64,000 bases of DNA from Molanna angustata (GCA_963576475.1 OY754972.1:31761890-31825889); one strand, 5' to 3'. Positions 11,349 through 22,498 are shown, numbered from the stretch's first letter. Numbers and translations are program-made. Notes: generated by a model not told the origin, from the sequence alone.

Positions 11349-12512
11349 TAAGGTCCGAATGCAGAGTCCGACCTAAATACTAACCATGTTTTCATTGCAC
11401 AGTCGCTCACTTAAGTTAGGAGATCACGTGGCTTCCTAATTGGAGGATGCTACGAAGTTTTTGTATGAGAATTGCATTGCAGAGACATGTCTAAATACTT
11501 AGCGCATGCGCATCGGTGTAAACTAACATTTGTGAACTGTCAAAAAGTAAGGTTGAGTGGTTTAGTACTAAAATACGAGATTTTTTCAGTGGATGATGAT
11601 TTTATCAGCTTCGTTGAATATGTACCTACTTGGTAATTAAACAGAGTATTCAGCGATCCATATGAGATGCCGAAAATTGCTGAAATTTCAGAAAAAACGT
11701 GACATTGAGCTGTCAGTGTGAGCTTGGTTACAATGTCTGTGTTGTTATAACAAAACGAGTGGGTTGTGGCCAACACTAAACTCCTCACTAACAAGTCATT
11801 CTTTAAAGTATTCAAATTTTGTATGGAAAATTTCCAACATTTTCATGAAATGAGTTTGTTAAATTATTTTTTATTTAAATATTTTATTATGAAAACTTGA
11901 TAACTCTTCAATGCCATTTTATGAAAGTGATGTGCCTTTTTACGAGTTTGAAAATAAAAATTTCAAATTTTAAGTTTTCTGAGCTTGGGGTCACTTTGAA
12001 ATATTTGACAGTTAAAAAAATTGAGAAGCACTATTCATATATCGTTTAAAATCTAATGGGATCTAATCGAGTATTAGATATACATATTTGCAAAATTTGA
12101 ATAGAATCGAATGAGTACTTTAGTCTATAATCGATAAAGTAAAATGAACACGCCGTACATAGCATACACACACAGATACATTCTGATGAAACTTTCAGAA
12201 TACAATCTCAGCATGATACTAGTTGATAATCTGCAAAAAAAATACCCTTAAAAATTGCGAAATCATAACTCCCCACTATATCTCCTTGGGTTAGTGAGGA
12301 GTAAAAACATTTTAAATGTCAATCTAAGCCCATAGAATGCTATCTATCTCTTTTCATCATACACAATAATGTGAAATTTTACGCCATCGACATTAAGTTT
12401 GGCGTAGTATTTAGTTAGGGATGTCTCTGCAACGCAATTGCTAACTTACTCCAGTGAGGTTAGGAGTTAGTTATTTAGGTAACTAAGACTGCATTCGGGT
12501 CTAAGTCTTCAG
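11349..12512. mobile_element. Possible foldback or long-TIR element
   Basis: The left side (about 11349-11510) and the right side (about 12400-12512) are diverged inverted copies. Both carry a CCGAATGCAG motif at the outer edge, and a TTGCRTTGCAGAGACAT motif followed by CTAAATACT further in. The interior has a second inverted pair (ACTCCTCACTAAC at about 11779 and GTTAGTGAGGAGT near 12291). No transposase is visible. The boundary and superfamily are uncertain. Confidence 0.45.
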
Positions 12513-12928
12513 AATGTGGCAACCTGTTATTGGATACATGTCAAATTAATATTTTATCAAAGTACTTAATTTTGGCACCCGTTAGAAATAGGACCCGAAA
12601 AGCAAAACAAATATTTTAAGTTGTTCCTGATAGTTGCCCGAAAACAATATTAAATAATATAAAAAACAATTCTAAACAATTATTTGGAAGGAGTGTTACT
12701 TTGCTTTAGCGTTTCGATGAGATTTCGAACATGTGACTAATTCCTTACCACCAATCCTTTCATTTTCATTTCTTCTTTATTAAAACATCATGTTTTTTAT
12801 ACTCAACATTATAGAAACGATTGGAAAGAAAAATGCAATTATAATTTTTGGGGTATAAAACACACGTTATATTCGAACACCACAGAGTTCATGTTGACTA
12901 TAATTTGAATATTATATAATAGACTAAC

Positions 12929-12971
12929 CTGGATGGGCTGACAGCGTCGGAGAATTTGTAGGGTCAACTTT
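12929..12971 (-). CDS. Possible internal exon of an unknown minus-strand gene
   Basis: On the minus strand, a strong acceptor (TTTTTGTTTTGTTGCAG) precedes 43 nt that read KVDPTNSPTLSAHP in one frame and are followed by a GTTAGT donor. Another frame is also open. It could join the possible terminal exon at 9776-9841. There is no product assignment. The flanks (12513-12928 and 12972-13475) show no other feature I can support. Confidence 0.3.
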
Positions 12972-13475
12972 CTGCAACAAAACAAAAAGACGCGTGTATT
13001 ACAAGAATAATTTTTGGATTAGGTATCTCAAAAACACATAAAAAGCAAACAATTAAAGTACCTGTAAAGTATACACCCTTTCTCCTTTTTCATTCAGGTA
13101 GTAGCGCAAGTACATATTTGTTTTATTAATTATATGTGATATAAAAAAGATTCTAGAGAACCCGAAGATTGATTTAAAATAAACACGCTGGTGTCAAACA
13201 ACTCAAACAAGCCCCAAATAAATGTCAGATTGAGTTGAGACATGTGCATGACATGTGTTCAGTGCATTGTTGCCAGATATGAAATATAAATATAAAACTG
13301 CCAATAATAAAATTCCGGAGTCATATTTCATTTCGAATTTTGATGTTTCTTTGTTTTGAGAAATCAATAAATTAATCATTTTTGAAAAAAAATCCTTTAT
13401 AATTATTGCACAGGCTTTCATTAATATTCAAAAATGCTTCTAATAGTTCATGATAAACAAATAAACACAAGAATG

Positions 13476-14549
13476 TGTTATCGCATATAACAAAGAAGAG
13501 CGTTGATAAAAGTGTTTACATGCCGGCTAGTCAATACAATAATTAAATATGGTGGAGACGAAAGAACGTGTTGAGCGTATAAAATAAAACAATGCTTAAA
13601 TTGACAGAAATACACGCGTAATAGTAATTATCGGTTAATAAAAATTGCTGTAAAATTAAAAAGAAAATAAATTAGAAAAAACCAGTGATGACGGCCGCTG
13701 AAAAGAATTATTAAATACAGGAAATACACGTGGAGCAGAGAATAACAGTGCTGAAAAGAATACTCAAATACATGAAATGCACGTGTAATATTGATGACAA
13801 TCTTACTAAAATAAATTACGAAACGAAACGTTCAAAGCAAAGAAAACAAATAATAATAAATCAGAAAGATCTTACCAACCGCTGCTCTCGTTCCGGGTCT
13901 ATAGATGAAACACTTACACTACATAATATCACTTTTTATTAATTGAAAATAACTTAAAACTATCTTAAATTCACCCCTCGTTGGTTATGTATGGACCTGA
14001 AACACACTTATGCACTACCATGCAAATATGAAATTTAATGCTGAGCTTCAAGCAGACGCCTCGCAGAGATAAGATTTTCTCTTTCAACGTTCGCGGTCTA
14101 CGTTTGTTTTAAAGAATATATATAAGTTATCTTTCGTACGCGTGAGTTAAAATTCGTCTATCCCGACCAAGCGTCCACTCAAATACTGATTCAAACCAGC
14201 TATCGCGTCCACCGCTGGAGACGGGGGGGGGAGGAGCTACCCCACCGCGCGGCGGGGCGCGTTCTACCATCTACCAATAGGAAGCCTCCATTTCACCTAC
14301 CAAGTTAGAAAGTATAAAGTTCCAGGAATATGCATTGAATATAAAATTATTAGAAATGACATATTTACAAAATATAAGCATTGTTTAAACACATTAAGGA
14401 CCCAAAGACCCGTTAATATGATAAAACCATTATAAGAGAAAGTTTTCCAAGAATCAAGGTATTTTGTTGAAACAAAATAATAGATGTCTGGCTTCTATGC
14501 TACCATAACCCATGGTAATATTTTGATCATAATACCTATGTATATATCA
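13476..14549 (-). repeat. Ty3/gypsy 3' LTR of the left copy (1074 bp)
   Basis: On the minus strand it starts TGATATATACATAGG right after a purine-rich tract and ends GCATATAACA-side at 13476 with the TG...CA ends expected of LTRs. It has a single copy of the GTGTTTCAGGTCCATA segment that is duplicated in the right-hand LTRs, which explains most of the roughly 106-bp length difference. Confidence 0.85.
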
Positions 14550-16782
14550 ATCGGCCCTCTTTTTTGATCAAGATATACCATGTGAAGACCAAAGAAACCA
14601 AACATCATGTAAGTAGACAAAACTATTATGCCGGAGCTGAACGAATCTCATCGGCATGAACTTTAACAGGCTTCCCGCGACGTTCTACCCAGTAAACGTG
14701 TCCTCTTCCGATGGGCAATAAGATCCGATGCGGACCACTCCATTTAGGAGCAAATCCAGCGTGAAAACCGGTATTCATATCAGACTGAGGGTGTTCTCTA
14801 ATTAATACAGCCTGCCCTATATCGTATTTCGAAACCGTATCATTATCAGGTGCGTAACGTTGTCGATATTCCTCCTGAGACGCTCGTATTTCGTTATCTA
14901 ACTGGGTACGCTCACGTGCTCCCGCTGTTGGGATGATATCTCCATCGGGAGAATGAATCATCCATTCACCTGGACGGGGAATGTCGTAACCTAATAATGC
15001 CGTGCTAGGAGATACGCCTGTTGACTCATTACGACGACCACGTAACGCATATAAAATAGTCGGTAAATGTTCATCCCAACGATTATGAGGTTGACCTTGT
15101 AAATAAATACGCAACGCTTTCTTTATTTCTTGGTTTCTACGTTCCGTAATATTCGCTCGTGGATGGTACACTGCCGTTGTCCAGTGCAAACATTGCCATC
15201 TATCTAGTGCGCTGGTCCACAAACGATTCTTAAAATTAGTGGCATTATCCGACAAGATCGCTTTTGGATATCCGTAACGAGAGAATACGTCATCTTCTAA
15301 TATTTTAATTATAATCGGAGCTCTACTCGATCGTACCGCAAACGCTTCCACCCATCGTGTATATAAATCCGTAACTACTACAATAAAACGCTTGCCGTGT
15401 GTGGATATAGGATAGGGTCCCATCAAATCGACTGCGCATACGTCAAATGGTTTCTGTACGTGAGTATTACCTAATGGGGCCGCAGGACGAGTCGGTACGG
15501 CTCTCGATAGAGCACACGTCATACACGCTCTCACATATTGCTCAACGTCAGTACGCATGTTCGGCCAAAAGAAATGGCGTGCCGCAGCCCGAGTCGTTTC
15601 TTTAGCTCCGGGATGACCTGCCACACGATTATCATGATACGTAGATATAACCTTCAAAACCATCGATCGGGGTACAAATAAACGCATATCATCATCCGCA
15701 AATTTTCTCCAAAGATAATCACCTAATAACGCATAATCACGTAAATATTGTTGTTCGTGACGTGCCGTCGATGTATTTGGTCGAGATAATAAGATACGCA
15801 ACCTATTTATACGTCGTTGTACGTCGGTATCTCTTTTCTGTCGTAACCGTATTTCTTCCGCAAGACTTACATCTACTACCTCAACATCGTCGGATGACTC
15901 AACCGCGTCCGGCTGGTCCTCCGTCACCGCATCATCTTCCGTTTGATGTACTTGTGCCGTTATCTCATTCGTTTCCGTTGATGGGTACATCATGCGACTT
16001 AAATCTTTTGTGTCTGCCTCCGTTACTATTGGGGACGATTCGGGATTTCGGGATAACGCATCAGGGAGTTCATTTTTACGACCGGGACAATGTTCAACTG
16101 TAAAATCAAATTCCTGTAAGAGGAGTGCCCATCTGATGAGCTTTGCCCTATCATTTTTCGCCGTATTCAACCATGTTAATGCTTTATTATCCGTGCGTAG
16201 CTTAAACGATCGTCCTTCTAAATACGGACGATATCTTTTAATGGCCCATACGGCCGCAAACGCTTCCTGCTCATTCGAATGCCATTTTTGTTCGGCCGGT
16301 GAAAAACGCATACTCGCATATGATATAACATCCCGTTCTCCGTCAGAGCGTGGATGATATAATACGGCCGCAATACCTAACTTACTCGCGTCTGTTTGTA
16401 AAATAAATTCGCGATTAAAATCGGGTCGTGACAATTTTAACGGTTGTGACATAGCCAACTTAATATTAAGTATAGCGGTATCGGCTTGGCTATTCCACCG
16501 ATACGGCCGATTAACCTTTAATAAATCGGTTAAAGGAGCAGCAATCTCAGAGAATCGCGGTACATACTCTCGTAACCAATTACACAGTCCTAAGAAGCCA
16601 CGTAGTTCTTTACGAGTTCGCGGAGCTGGTGCAGAGAAAATCTCCTTGCAATGAGACATTTGAGGATAATTTCCTTCCGCAGTAACAACATGTCCCAAAT
16701 ACTCTATTTCTGACGTGGCTAATTTACATTTATCAGGCGAGCATTTCAACCCGAACTGATCTAACCTTTCAAAAACCAGTCT
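13476..16782 (-). mobile_element. Truncated Ty3/gypsy element, left copy
   Basis: Minus-strand copy of the element at 16783-23755, with only its 3' half: RT thumb, RNase H, integrase, a PPT (complement of 14552-14567) and a 3' LTR (13476-14549). It breaks off inside RT at 16782, where it abuts the right-hand element through a few filler bases. The two copies differ at only about ten of 719 residues. With the right copy it makes an inverted repeat with arms of about 3.3 kb. Confidence 0.93.
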
Positions 16783-16785
16783 CAC
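14626..16785 (-). pseudogene. Ty3/gypsy pol, 5'-truncated (RT thumb, RNase H, integrase)
   Basis: An open frame of 719 codons with no internal stop. It begins inside RT (MRLVFERLDQFGLKCSPDKC), so the YIDD catalytic box is lost. RNase H follows (LQTDASKLGIAAVLYH, then the DNKAL block), then integrase with an HHCC-like zinc region, a DLMGPYPISTHGKRF segment carrying the first catalytic Asp, an LSDNATNF segment with the second, and a NITERRNQ segment with the Glu. It ends VHADEIRSAPA, as does the complete copy. The loss of the N-terminal part makes it nonfunctional. Confidence 0.92.
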
Positions 16786-16787
16786 GT

Positions 16788-17507
16788 TGAAGAAAAAGTC
16801 TTATCTCTGCGAGGCGTCTGCTCGATGCTCAGCATTAAATTTCATATTTGCATGGTAGTGCATAAGTGTGTTTCAGGTCCATATATAACCAACGAGGGGT
16901 GAATTTAAGATAGTTTAAGTTACTATTAAAAATAACTTTTAAGAATAAACATAACTTAAATAATCGTATAATAGTGAATAAGTGTGTTTCAGGTCCATAT
17001 AACCAACGAGGGGTGAATTTAAGATAGTTTTAAGTTATTTTAAATTAATAAAAAGTGATATTATGTAGTGTAAGTGTTTCATCTACAGACCCGTAACGAG
17101 TGCAGCGGTTGGTAAGATCTTTCTGATTTATTATTATTTGTTTTCTTTGCTCTGAACATTTCGTTTCGTAATTTATTTTAGCAAGATTGTCATCAATATT
17201 ACACGTGCATTTCATGTATTTGAGTATTCTTTTCAGCACTGTTATTCTCTGCTCCACGTGTATTTCCTGTATTTAATAATTCTTTTCAGCGGCCGTCATC
17301 ACTGGTTTTCTAATTAATTTTCCTTTTAATTTTACAGCAATTTTTATTAACCGATAATTACTATTACGCGTGTATTTCTGTCAATTGAAGCATTGTTTTA
17401 ATTTATACTCTCAACACGTTCTTTCGTCTCCACCATATTTAATTATTGTATTGACTAGCCGGCATTTAAACGCTTATCAACGCTCTTCTTTGTTATATGC
17501 GATAACA
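16788..17507 (+). repeat. Ty3/gypsy 5' LTR, truncated at its 5' end
   Basis: Matches 23040-23755 of the 3' LTR. The first roughly 465 bp of the LTR are missing, because the sequence to the left is the broken pol of the inverted copy. It ends GCGATAACA, followed by three bases and the primer-binding site. It includes a tandem duplication of about 110 bp (two GTGTTTCAGGTCCATATA segments, near 16866 and 16982). A 70-codon antisense frame (17045-17257) is present in all three LTR copies but looks incidental. Confidence 0.85.
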
Positions 17508-17510
17508 ATT

Positions 17511-17527
17511 TGGCGCTATCCAACGTG
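17511..17527 (+). promoter_or_regulatory. Candidate tRNA primer-binding site
   Basis: TGGCGCTATCCAACGTG starts three bases after the LTR end. TGG at this point is the usual complement of a tRNA 3' CCA. I cannot name the tRNA. Confidence 0.55.
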
Positions 17528-17617
17528 TAGCCATTTTTAAAAACAGTAGTTTTTATCGAACCACCCTGAGGTTTTGAGCGTTTTCTTTTCGTTTGTTTTT
17601 TTCTCGTATTAAAAAAA

Positions 17618-18638
17618 ATGTTATTTCAACTTGTTTTCCGTTTATTTAAATATATTATTTTCGGAGTAGTAGAGCGCGAAAACGATGGCGGCGGAGGAGA
17701 TAGTAGACGGGTTACTAGGGCAAGAACAAATGATAATGTTAGCCGTGATTTTCCAGAACCCCCAAGAAACGATAGCCCGGGAATTGAACATTTATTCCCA
17801 TATTTACAACGTCGCGAACTGGAAGATACGTTCAGCGGTCTTCCAGAAGAAGACCCTGTTTTATTTATCACGGCATGCGAAGCGTTTTTCGGCCACATGT
17901 TTTGTTCTCCTGCGTCAATGGTCGGCCGTGCGTCTCAGAGGTTGCGAGGAGAAGCCAAGCGTTGGTGGTCTCCTCATGCGCAGGGTAAATGGACATGGGA
18001 TGAATTCAAAGGTTTTTTAATTGGTAGATACGGAATAGACGTTGCCCGGTCTTCGCTTATGGCTAATTATTATGGTGACCGTCAGCGTGCGGATGAGGGG
18101 TGGAATCGCATTCCTTAAGCGGAAGGAAGCGGTTCATATGCGGCTCTTTGGAACGGTGCCGTCGGATGCTACATGTGCTGACTTAATATATCTGATGAGA
18201 GACACGTATCGCAGTATTTTAGACGTTGGAGTGATTTTCGGAAATTTTACGTTCACGTCGCTTAAAGAAAAAGTTATGATGATTGATTTCCCCCGACAAA
18301 CGTTATTTCAGCCAGTTGCCGAACGTAGTCATGAAAATAGAAATACCCAACCTGATAATTCTCGCGAAAGCAGTGTTAACTATAATACCCCAACGTACCG
18401 GCAGGATAATTATAATATGCGTCCAAACAACAGCCGTAATGCAAATTCGCGCCCGAACAATAATAGCCCGGTAAACAGAATGCAATTACCAAAATGTCAA
18501 TTTTGCCCTGGTCGTCATTTTAATAAAGATTGCGTGGAAAGAAACGAGTTTATCGCATCGACATCGGGAAACGCTCGCCGCCCCGACAGGTACACAAATT
18601 ACGGACCTCGACCTGTCGCGGGCTCCCGAAGAAATTAA
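17618..18638 (+). pseudogene. Ty3/gypsy gag (frameshifted)
   Basis: Gag builds the virus-like particle and binds element RNA. The first part (17618-18118) starts MLFQLVFRLFKYIIFGVV and has a capsid-like region (LRGEAKRWWSPHAQGKWTWD). The frame then shifts by one base near 18100, in a GAGGGGTGG run, and continues in another frame to 18638 with FLKRKEAVHMRLF. An Asn/Arg-rich linker follows, then a nucleocapsid knuckle of type C-x2-C-x3-H-x4-C (KCQFCPGRHFNKDC, about 18494-18535). The -1 slippery site lies inside its end. A single extra base best explains the break. Start choice is the first Met of the open frame. Confidence 0.82.
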
Positions 18639-19720
18639 ACCTGCGTTCCACCAGGTTAACAAACGTGGAACTGGCGCCCTGTACTAATAATGAGAATGCT
18701 ATTAATATGATTGAGTCTGTTAATGAAGTAATTGTAGAAAGAGACGATCAAAAATCTGTAGGTTTTACTGTGATGGTGGTAGAAGCTGATGTGCATAGAG
18801 AGGATGATGCCGAGGATAGCCTTGAGACCTTGGAGGCTAATAATGAGAAGATTGAATCTGTTGAAGTAATGGTAGAAATAGGCGATCAAAACTCTGTAGG
18901 TTTTACTGAGATGGTGGTAGAGGCTGATGTGCATAGAGATGATGAGGATAGTATTGAGACCGTGGAGACTAATAATGAGAAGGCAGTTTACATACGAGAT
19001 AGTTCGAAATTCGCGTCGGAGGTAGAGTTGGTAGATGTGTTGAACGATAGGGATTTGATAGTTGCGTCAGGTACGTCGTATGTTGAGAAGCTGGTAGTTG
19101 CGTCAGAGGAGTTCGAAGAGAGGAAACCGGTTGTCGCGCCGGATCACAAGTTTGGTACTGCAGTAGTTGCGCTGGGTAGTAATGAGATGGCGAAAGTGAT
19201 GAGTAGGTACGAAGAGGAGTACAGTGACGGAATTTGCGAACTAGAACATAAAGTAGACGGTGTATGTGCGATCGGTAAAGTTAGCCTCCCACGGATAAGC
19301 GTGACGATCGATGATCGTCTCTATGTAGCGTTAGTAGACTCTGCCGCCTCTCACAGTTTAATTCGTGCAGATTTAGTACACAAGTGTAGAAGAAAATTTT
19401 GTGATGTAAAGAGTTTAAATCTTGCACATGCTTCGGCCAAAATGACGGTAGTAGCGAAAGCGGAAATAGACTGCTCGATAGCAGATGTTAAGATGAAAAA
19501 TGAATTTTTAGTAGTAGACGGCCTACGAGATGACGTAATATTAGGTATAGATTGGTTAATAGCGGAACACGGCGTGATTGATTTTATTCGTGGAGCATTG
19601 TATTTCGGTAAGAAGGAAAGAATTACGGCATATTTTCATTCGACGAAGCGTCAACCAAATTTAACTAACGTACAATTACCAAATATTACGAACGACTTAT
19701 CTAATGCGAAAAAAAATTAA
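18530..19720 (+). CDS. Ty3/gypsy protease region of gag-pol
   Basis: The frame entered by the -1 shift. After an acidic, repetitive linker (two repeats with VVEADVHRxDD, about 18770-18960) comes an aspartic protease: ALVDSAASHSLI near 19330, with the active-site Asp in a DSA rather than the usual DTG/DSG triplet, and VILGIDWL near 19540, the flap-distal ILG motif. The frame ends in TAA at 19718-19720, yet the RT frame continues in the same register after it. The protease should cut Gag and Gag-Pol. The DSA triplet and the stop are departures that may reduce activity. Confidence 0.82.
   Translation: MRGKKRVYRIDIGKRSPPRQVHKLRTSTCRGLPKKLNLRSTRLTNVELAPCTNNENAINMIESVNEVIVERDDQKSVGFTVMVVEADVHREDDAEDSLETLEANNEKIESVEVMVEIGDQNSVGFTEMVVEADVHRDDEDSIETVETNNEKAVYIRDSSKFASEVELVDVLNDRDLIVASGTSYVEKLVVASEEFEERKPVVAPDHKFGTAVVALGSNEMAKVMSRYEEEYSDGICELEHKVDGVCAIGKVSLPRISVTIDDRLYVALVDSAASHSLIRADLVHKCRRKFCDVKSLNLAHASAKMTVVAKAEIDCSIADVKMKNEFLVVDGLRDDVILGIDWLIAEHGVIDFIRGALYFGKKERITAYFHSTKRQPNLTNVQLPNITNDLSNAKKN
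18566..18618 (+). promoter_or_regulatory. Canonical -1 programmed frameshift signal at the gag/pol overlap
   Basis: The heptamer GGGAAAC (18566-18572) sits in the gag frame exactly as G|GGA|AAC, the X-XXY-YYZ pattern of -1 slippery sites. A shift of -1 here enters the protease-pol frame. Eleven bases downstream, CGACAGGT (18584-18591) can pair perfectly with ACCTGTCG (18611-18618), with a 19-nt loop. That gives a stimulatory stem-loop, or possibly a pseudoknot. Confidence 0.75.
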
Positions 19721-19732
19721 TTACATAAAATA

Positions 19733-22498
19733 TTGCGAGAATTTAATGCTTTATTTACCCCATATGCAGGCCCTGCTCGCTTGCAGCCGCACGTTATCCG
19801 GCTGAAAGATGAGACACCCATTCGTATCCCACCGTACCGTTTATCAGACGCTAAGAAACGTAATTTACATAAACAAATCGAAGAAATGTTAACTGATGAC
19901 GTAATAGAAGCGAGTAGATCTCCGTATTGTTTTCCTATCGTGATGGCTCCGAAAAAGGGAGATAATGATTATCGTATCTGTGTAGACTTCCGTCGGTTAA
20001 ATGACGTCACTGAGGGCGAGGTCTCCACTTTACCGGTCATCCACGAAACATTAAAGGATCTCGGAAACGCAAAGATATTTTCCACGTTAGATTTAACAAA
20101 GGGGTATTGGCAAGTGCCTCTCGATCCTGCTTCTAAACCATATACGGCATTTTCTACTCCAGACGGTGCGTTATATCAATTTATGGTTATGCCCTTCGGA
20201 CTTAAGGGAGCCCCGAGCTGCTTTCAGAAAGCGATGTGTCAGCAGGTTCTTGCCGGTTATTTAAGAGAATTTTGCATTGTATATATAGACGATATTGTAA
20301 TCTATTCTTCTGACTGGGAGAGTCATCTTCATCACTTAAGACTGGTTTTTGAAAGGTTAGATCAGTTCGGGTTGAAATGCTCGCCTGATAAATGTAAATT
20401 AGCCACGTCAGAAATAGAGTATTTGGGACATGTTGTTACTGCGGAAGGAAATTATCCTCAAATGTCTCATTGCAAGGAGATTTTCTCTACACCAGCTCCG
20501 CGAACTCGTAAAGAACTACGTGGCTTCTTAGGACTGTGTAATTGGTTACGAGAGTATGTACCGCGATTCTCTGAGATTGCTGCTCCTTTAACCGATTTAT
20601 TAAAGGTTAATCGGCCGTATCGGTGGAATAGCCAAGCCGATACCGCTATACGTAATATTAAGTTGGCTATGTCACAACCGTTAAAATTGTCACGACCCGA
20701 TTTTAATCGCGAATTTATTTTACAAACAGACGCGAGTAAGTTAGGTATTGCGGCCGTATTATATCATCCACGCTCTGACGGAGAACGGGATGTTATATCA
20801 TATGCGAGTATGCGTTTTTCACCGGCCGAACAAAAATGGCATTCGAATGAGCAGGAAGCGTTTGCGGCCGTGTGGGCCATTAAAAGATATCGTCCGTATT
20901 TAGAAGGACGATCGTTTAAGCTACGTACGGATAATAAAGCATTAACGTGGTTGAATACGGCGAAAAATGATAGGGCAAAGCTCATCAGATGGGCACTCCT
21001 CTTACAGGAATTTGATTTTACAGTTGAACACTGTCCCGGTCGTAAAAATGAACTCCCTGATGCGTTATCCCGAAATCCCGAATCGTCCCCAATAGTAACG
21101 GAGGCAGACACAAAAGATTTAAGTCGCATGATGTACCCATCAACGGAAACGAATGAGATAACGGCACAAGTACATCAAACGGAAGATGAAACGGAGGTGA
21201 CGGAGGACCAGCCGGACGCGGTTGAGTCATCCGACGATGTTGAGGTATTAGATGTAAGTCTTGCGGAAGAAATACGGTTACGACAGAAAAGAGATACCGA
21301 CGTACAACGACGTATAAATAGGTTGCGTATATTATTATCTCGACCAAATACATCGACGGCACGTCACGAACAACAATATTTACGTGATTATGCGTTATTA
21401 GGTGATTATCTTTGGAGAAAATTTGCGGATGATGATATGCGTTTATTTGTACCCCGATCGATGGTTTTGAAGGTTATATCTACGTATCATGATAATCGTG
21501 TGGCAGGTCATCCCGGAGCTAAAGAAACGACTCGGGCTGCGGCACGCCATTTCTTTTGGCCGAACATGCGTACTGACGTTGAGCAATATGTGAGAGCGTG
21601 TATGACGTGTGCTCTATCGAGAGCCGTACCGACTCGTCCTGCGGCCCCATTAGGTAATACTCACGTACATAAACCATTTGACGTATGCGCAGTCGATTTG
21701 ATGGGACCATATCCTATATCCACACACGGCAAGCGTTTTATTGTAGTAGTTACGGATTTATATACACGATGGGTGGAAGCGTTTGCGGTACGATCGAGTA
21801 GAGCTCCGATTATAATTAAAATATTAGAAGATGACGTATTCTCTCGTTACGGATATCCAAAAGCGATCTTGTCGGATAATGCCACTAATTTTAAGAATCG
21901 TTTGTGGACCAGCGCACTAGATAGATGGCAATGTTTGCACTGGACAACGGCAGTGTACCATCCACGAGCGAATATTACGGAACGTAGAAACCAAGAAATT
22001 AAGAAAGCGTTGCGTATTTATTTACAAGGTCAACCTCATAATCGTTGGGATGAACATTTATCGACTATTTTATATGCGTTACGTGGTCGTCGTAATGAGT
22101 CAACAGGCGTATCTCCTAGCACGGCATTATTAGGTTACGACATTCCCCGTCCAGGTGAATGGATGATTCATTCTCCCGATGGAGATATCTTCCCAACAGC
22201 GGGAGCACGTGAGCGTACCCAGTTAGATAACGAAATACGAGCGTCTCAGGAGGAATATCGACAACGTTACGCACCTGATAATGATACGGTTTCGAAATAC
22301 GATATAGGGCAGGCTGTATTAATTAGAGAACACCCTCAGTCTGATATGAATACCGGTTTTCACGCTGGATTTGCTCCTAAATGGAGTGGTCCGCATCGGA
22401 TCTTATTGCCCATCGGAAGAGGACACGTATACTGGGTAGAACGTCGCGGGAAGCCTGTTAAAGTTCATGCCGATGAGATTCGTTCAGCTCCGGCATAA
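19733..22498 (+). CDS. Ty3/gypsy pol: reverse transcriptase, RNase H, integrase
   Basis: An intact 921-codon frame in the same register as the protease, separated only by the TAA at 19718-19720. RT spans about residues 30-230: SPYCFPIVMAPKK, VDFRRLN, and catalytic YIDD near residue 183 (CIVYIDDIVIYSS). RNase H carries LQTDASKLGIAAVLYH (Asp), NEQEAF (Glu) and RTDNKALTW (Asp). Integrase has a zinc region (GHPGAKETTR ... CMTCALSR), then DLMGPYP, SDNATNF and NITERRNQ for the D-D-E triad. No chromodomain is obvious at the C-terminus (VHADEIRSAPA). Codons after the stop read LHKILREFNALF; the true junction with protease is upstream of the first usable codon at 19733. Confidence 0.93.
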   Translation: MREFNALFTPYAGPARLQPHVIRLKDETPIRIPPYRLSDAKKRNLHKQIEEMLTDDVIEASRSPYCFPIVMAPKKGDNDYRICVDFRRLNDVTEGEVSTLPVIHETLKDLGNAKIFSTLDLTKGYWQVPLDPASKPYTAFSTPDGALYQFMVMPFGLKGAPSCFQKAMCQQVLAGYLREFCIVYIDDIVIYSSDWESHLHHLRLVFERLDQFGLKCSPDKCKLATSEIEYLGHVVTAEGNYPQMSHCKEIFSTPAPRTRKELRGFLGLCNWLREYVPRFSEIAAPLTDLLKVNRPYRWNSQADTAIRNIKLAMSQPLKLSRPDFNREFILQTDASKLGIAAVLYHPRSDGERDVISYASMRFSPAEQKWHSNEQEAFAAVWAIKRYRPYLEGRSFKLRTDNKALTWLNTAKNDRAKLIRWALLLQEFDFTVEHCPGRKNELPDALSRNPESSPIVTEADTKDLSRMMYPSTETNEITAQVHQTEDETEVTEDQPDAVESSDDVEVLDVSLAEEIRLRQKRDTDVQRRINRLRILLSRPNTSTARHEQQYLRDYALLGDYLWRKFADDDMRLFVPRSMVLKVISTYHDNRVAGHPGAKETTRAAARHFFWPNMRTDVEQYVRACMTCALSRAVPTRPAAPLGNTHVHKPFDVCAVDLMGPYPISTHGKRFIVVVTDLYTRWVEAFAVRSSRAPIIIKILEDDVFSRYGYPKAILSDNATNFKNRLWTSALDRWQCLHWTTAVYHPRANITERRNQEIKKALRIYLQGQPHNRWDEHLSTILYALRGRRNESTGVSPSTALLGYDIPRPGEWMIHSPDGDIFPTAGARERTQLDNEIRASQEEYRQRYAPDNDTVSKYDIGQAVLIREHPQSDMNTGFHAGFAPKWSGPHRILLPIGRGHVYWVERRGKPVKVHADEIRSAPA

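Noticed and set aside
17045..17257. 70-codon antisense frame in all three LTR copies (also 13730-13942 and 23297-23509)
   Set aside because: Persists because the LTRs are young copies of each other; about six of 70 residues differ between subfamilies and there is no other sign of coding.
16788..17507. LTR start at TGAAGAAAAAG
   Set aside because: The two LTRs start matching there only because the 5' LTR is truncated; the PPT and TG at 22576 set the true start.
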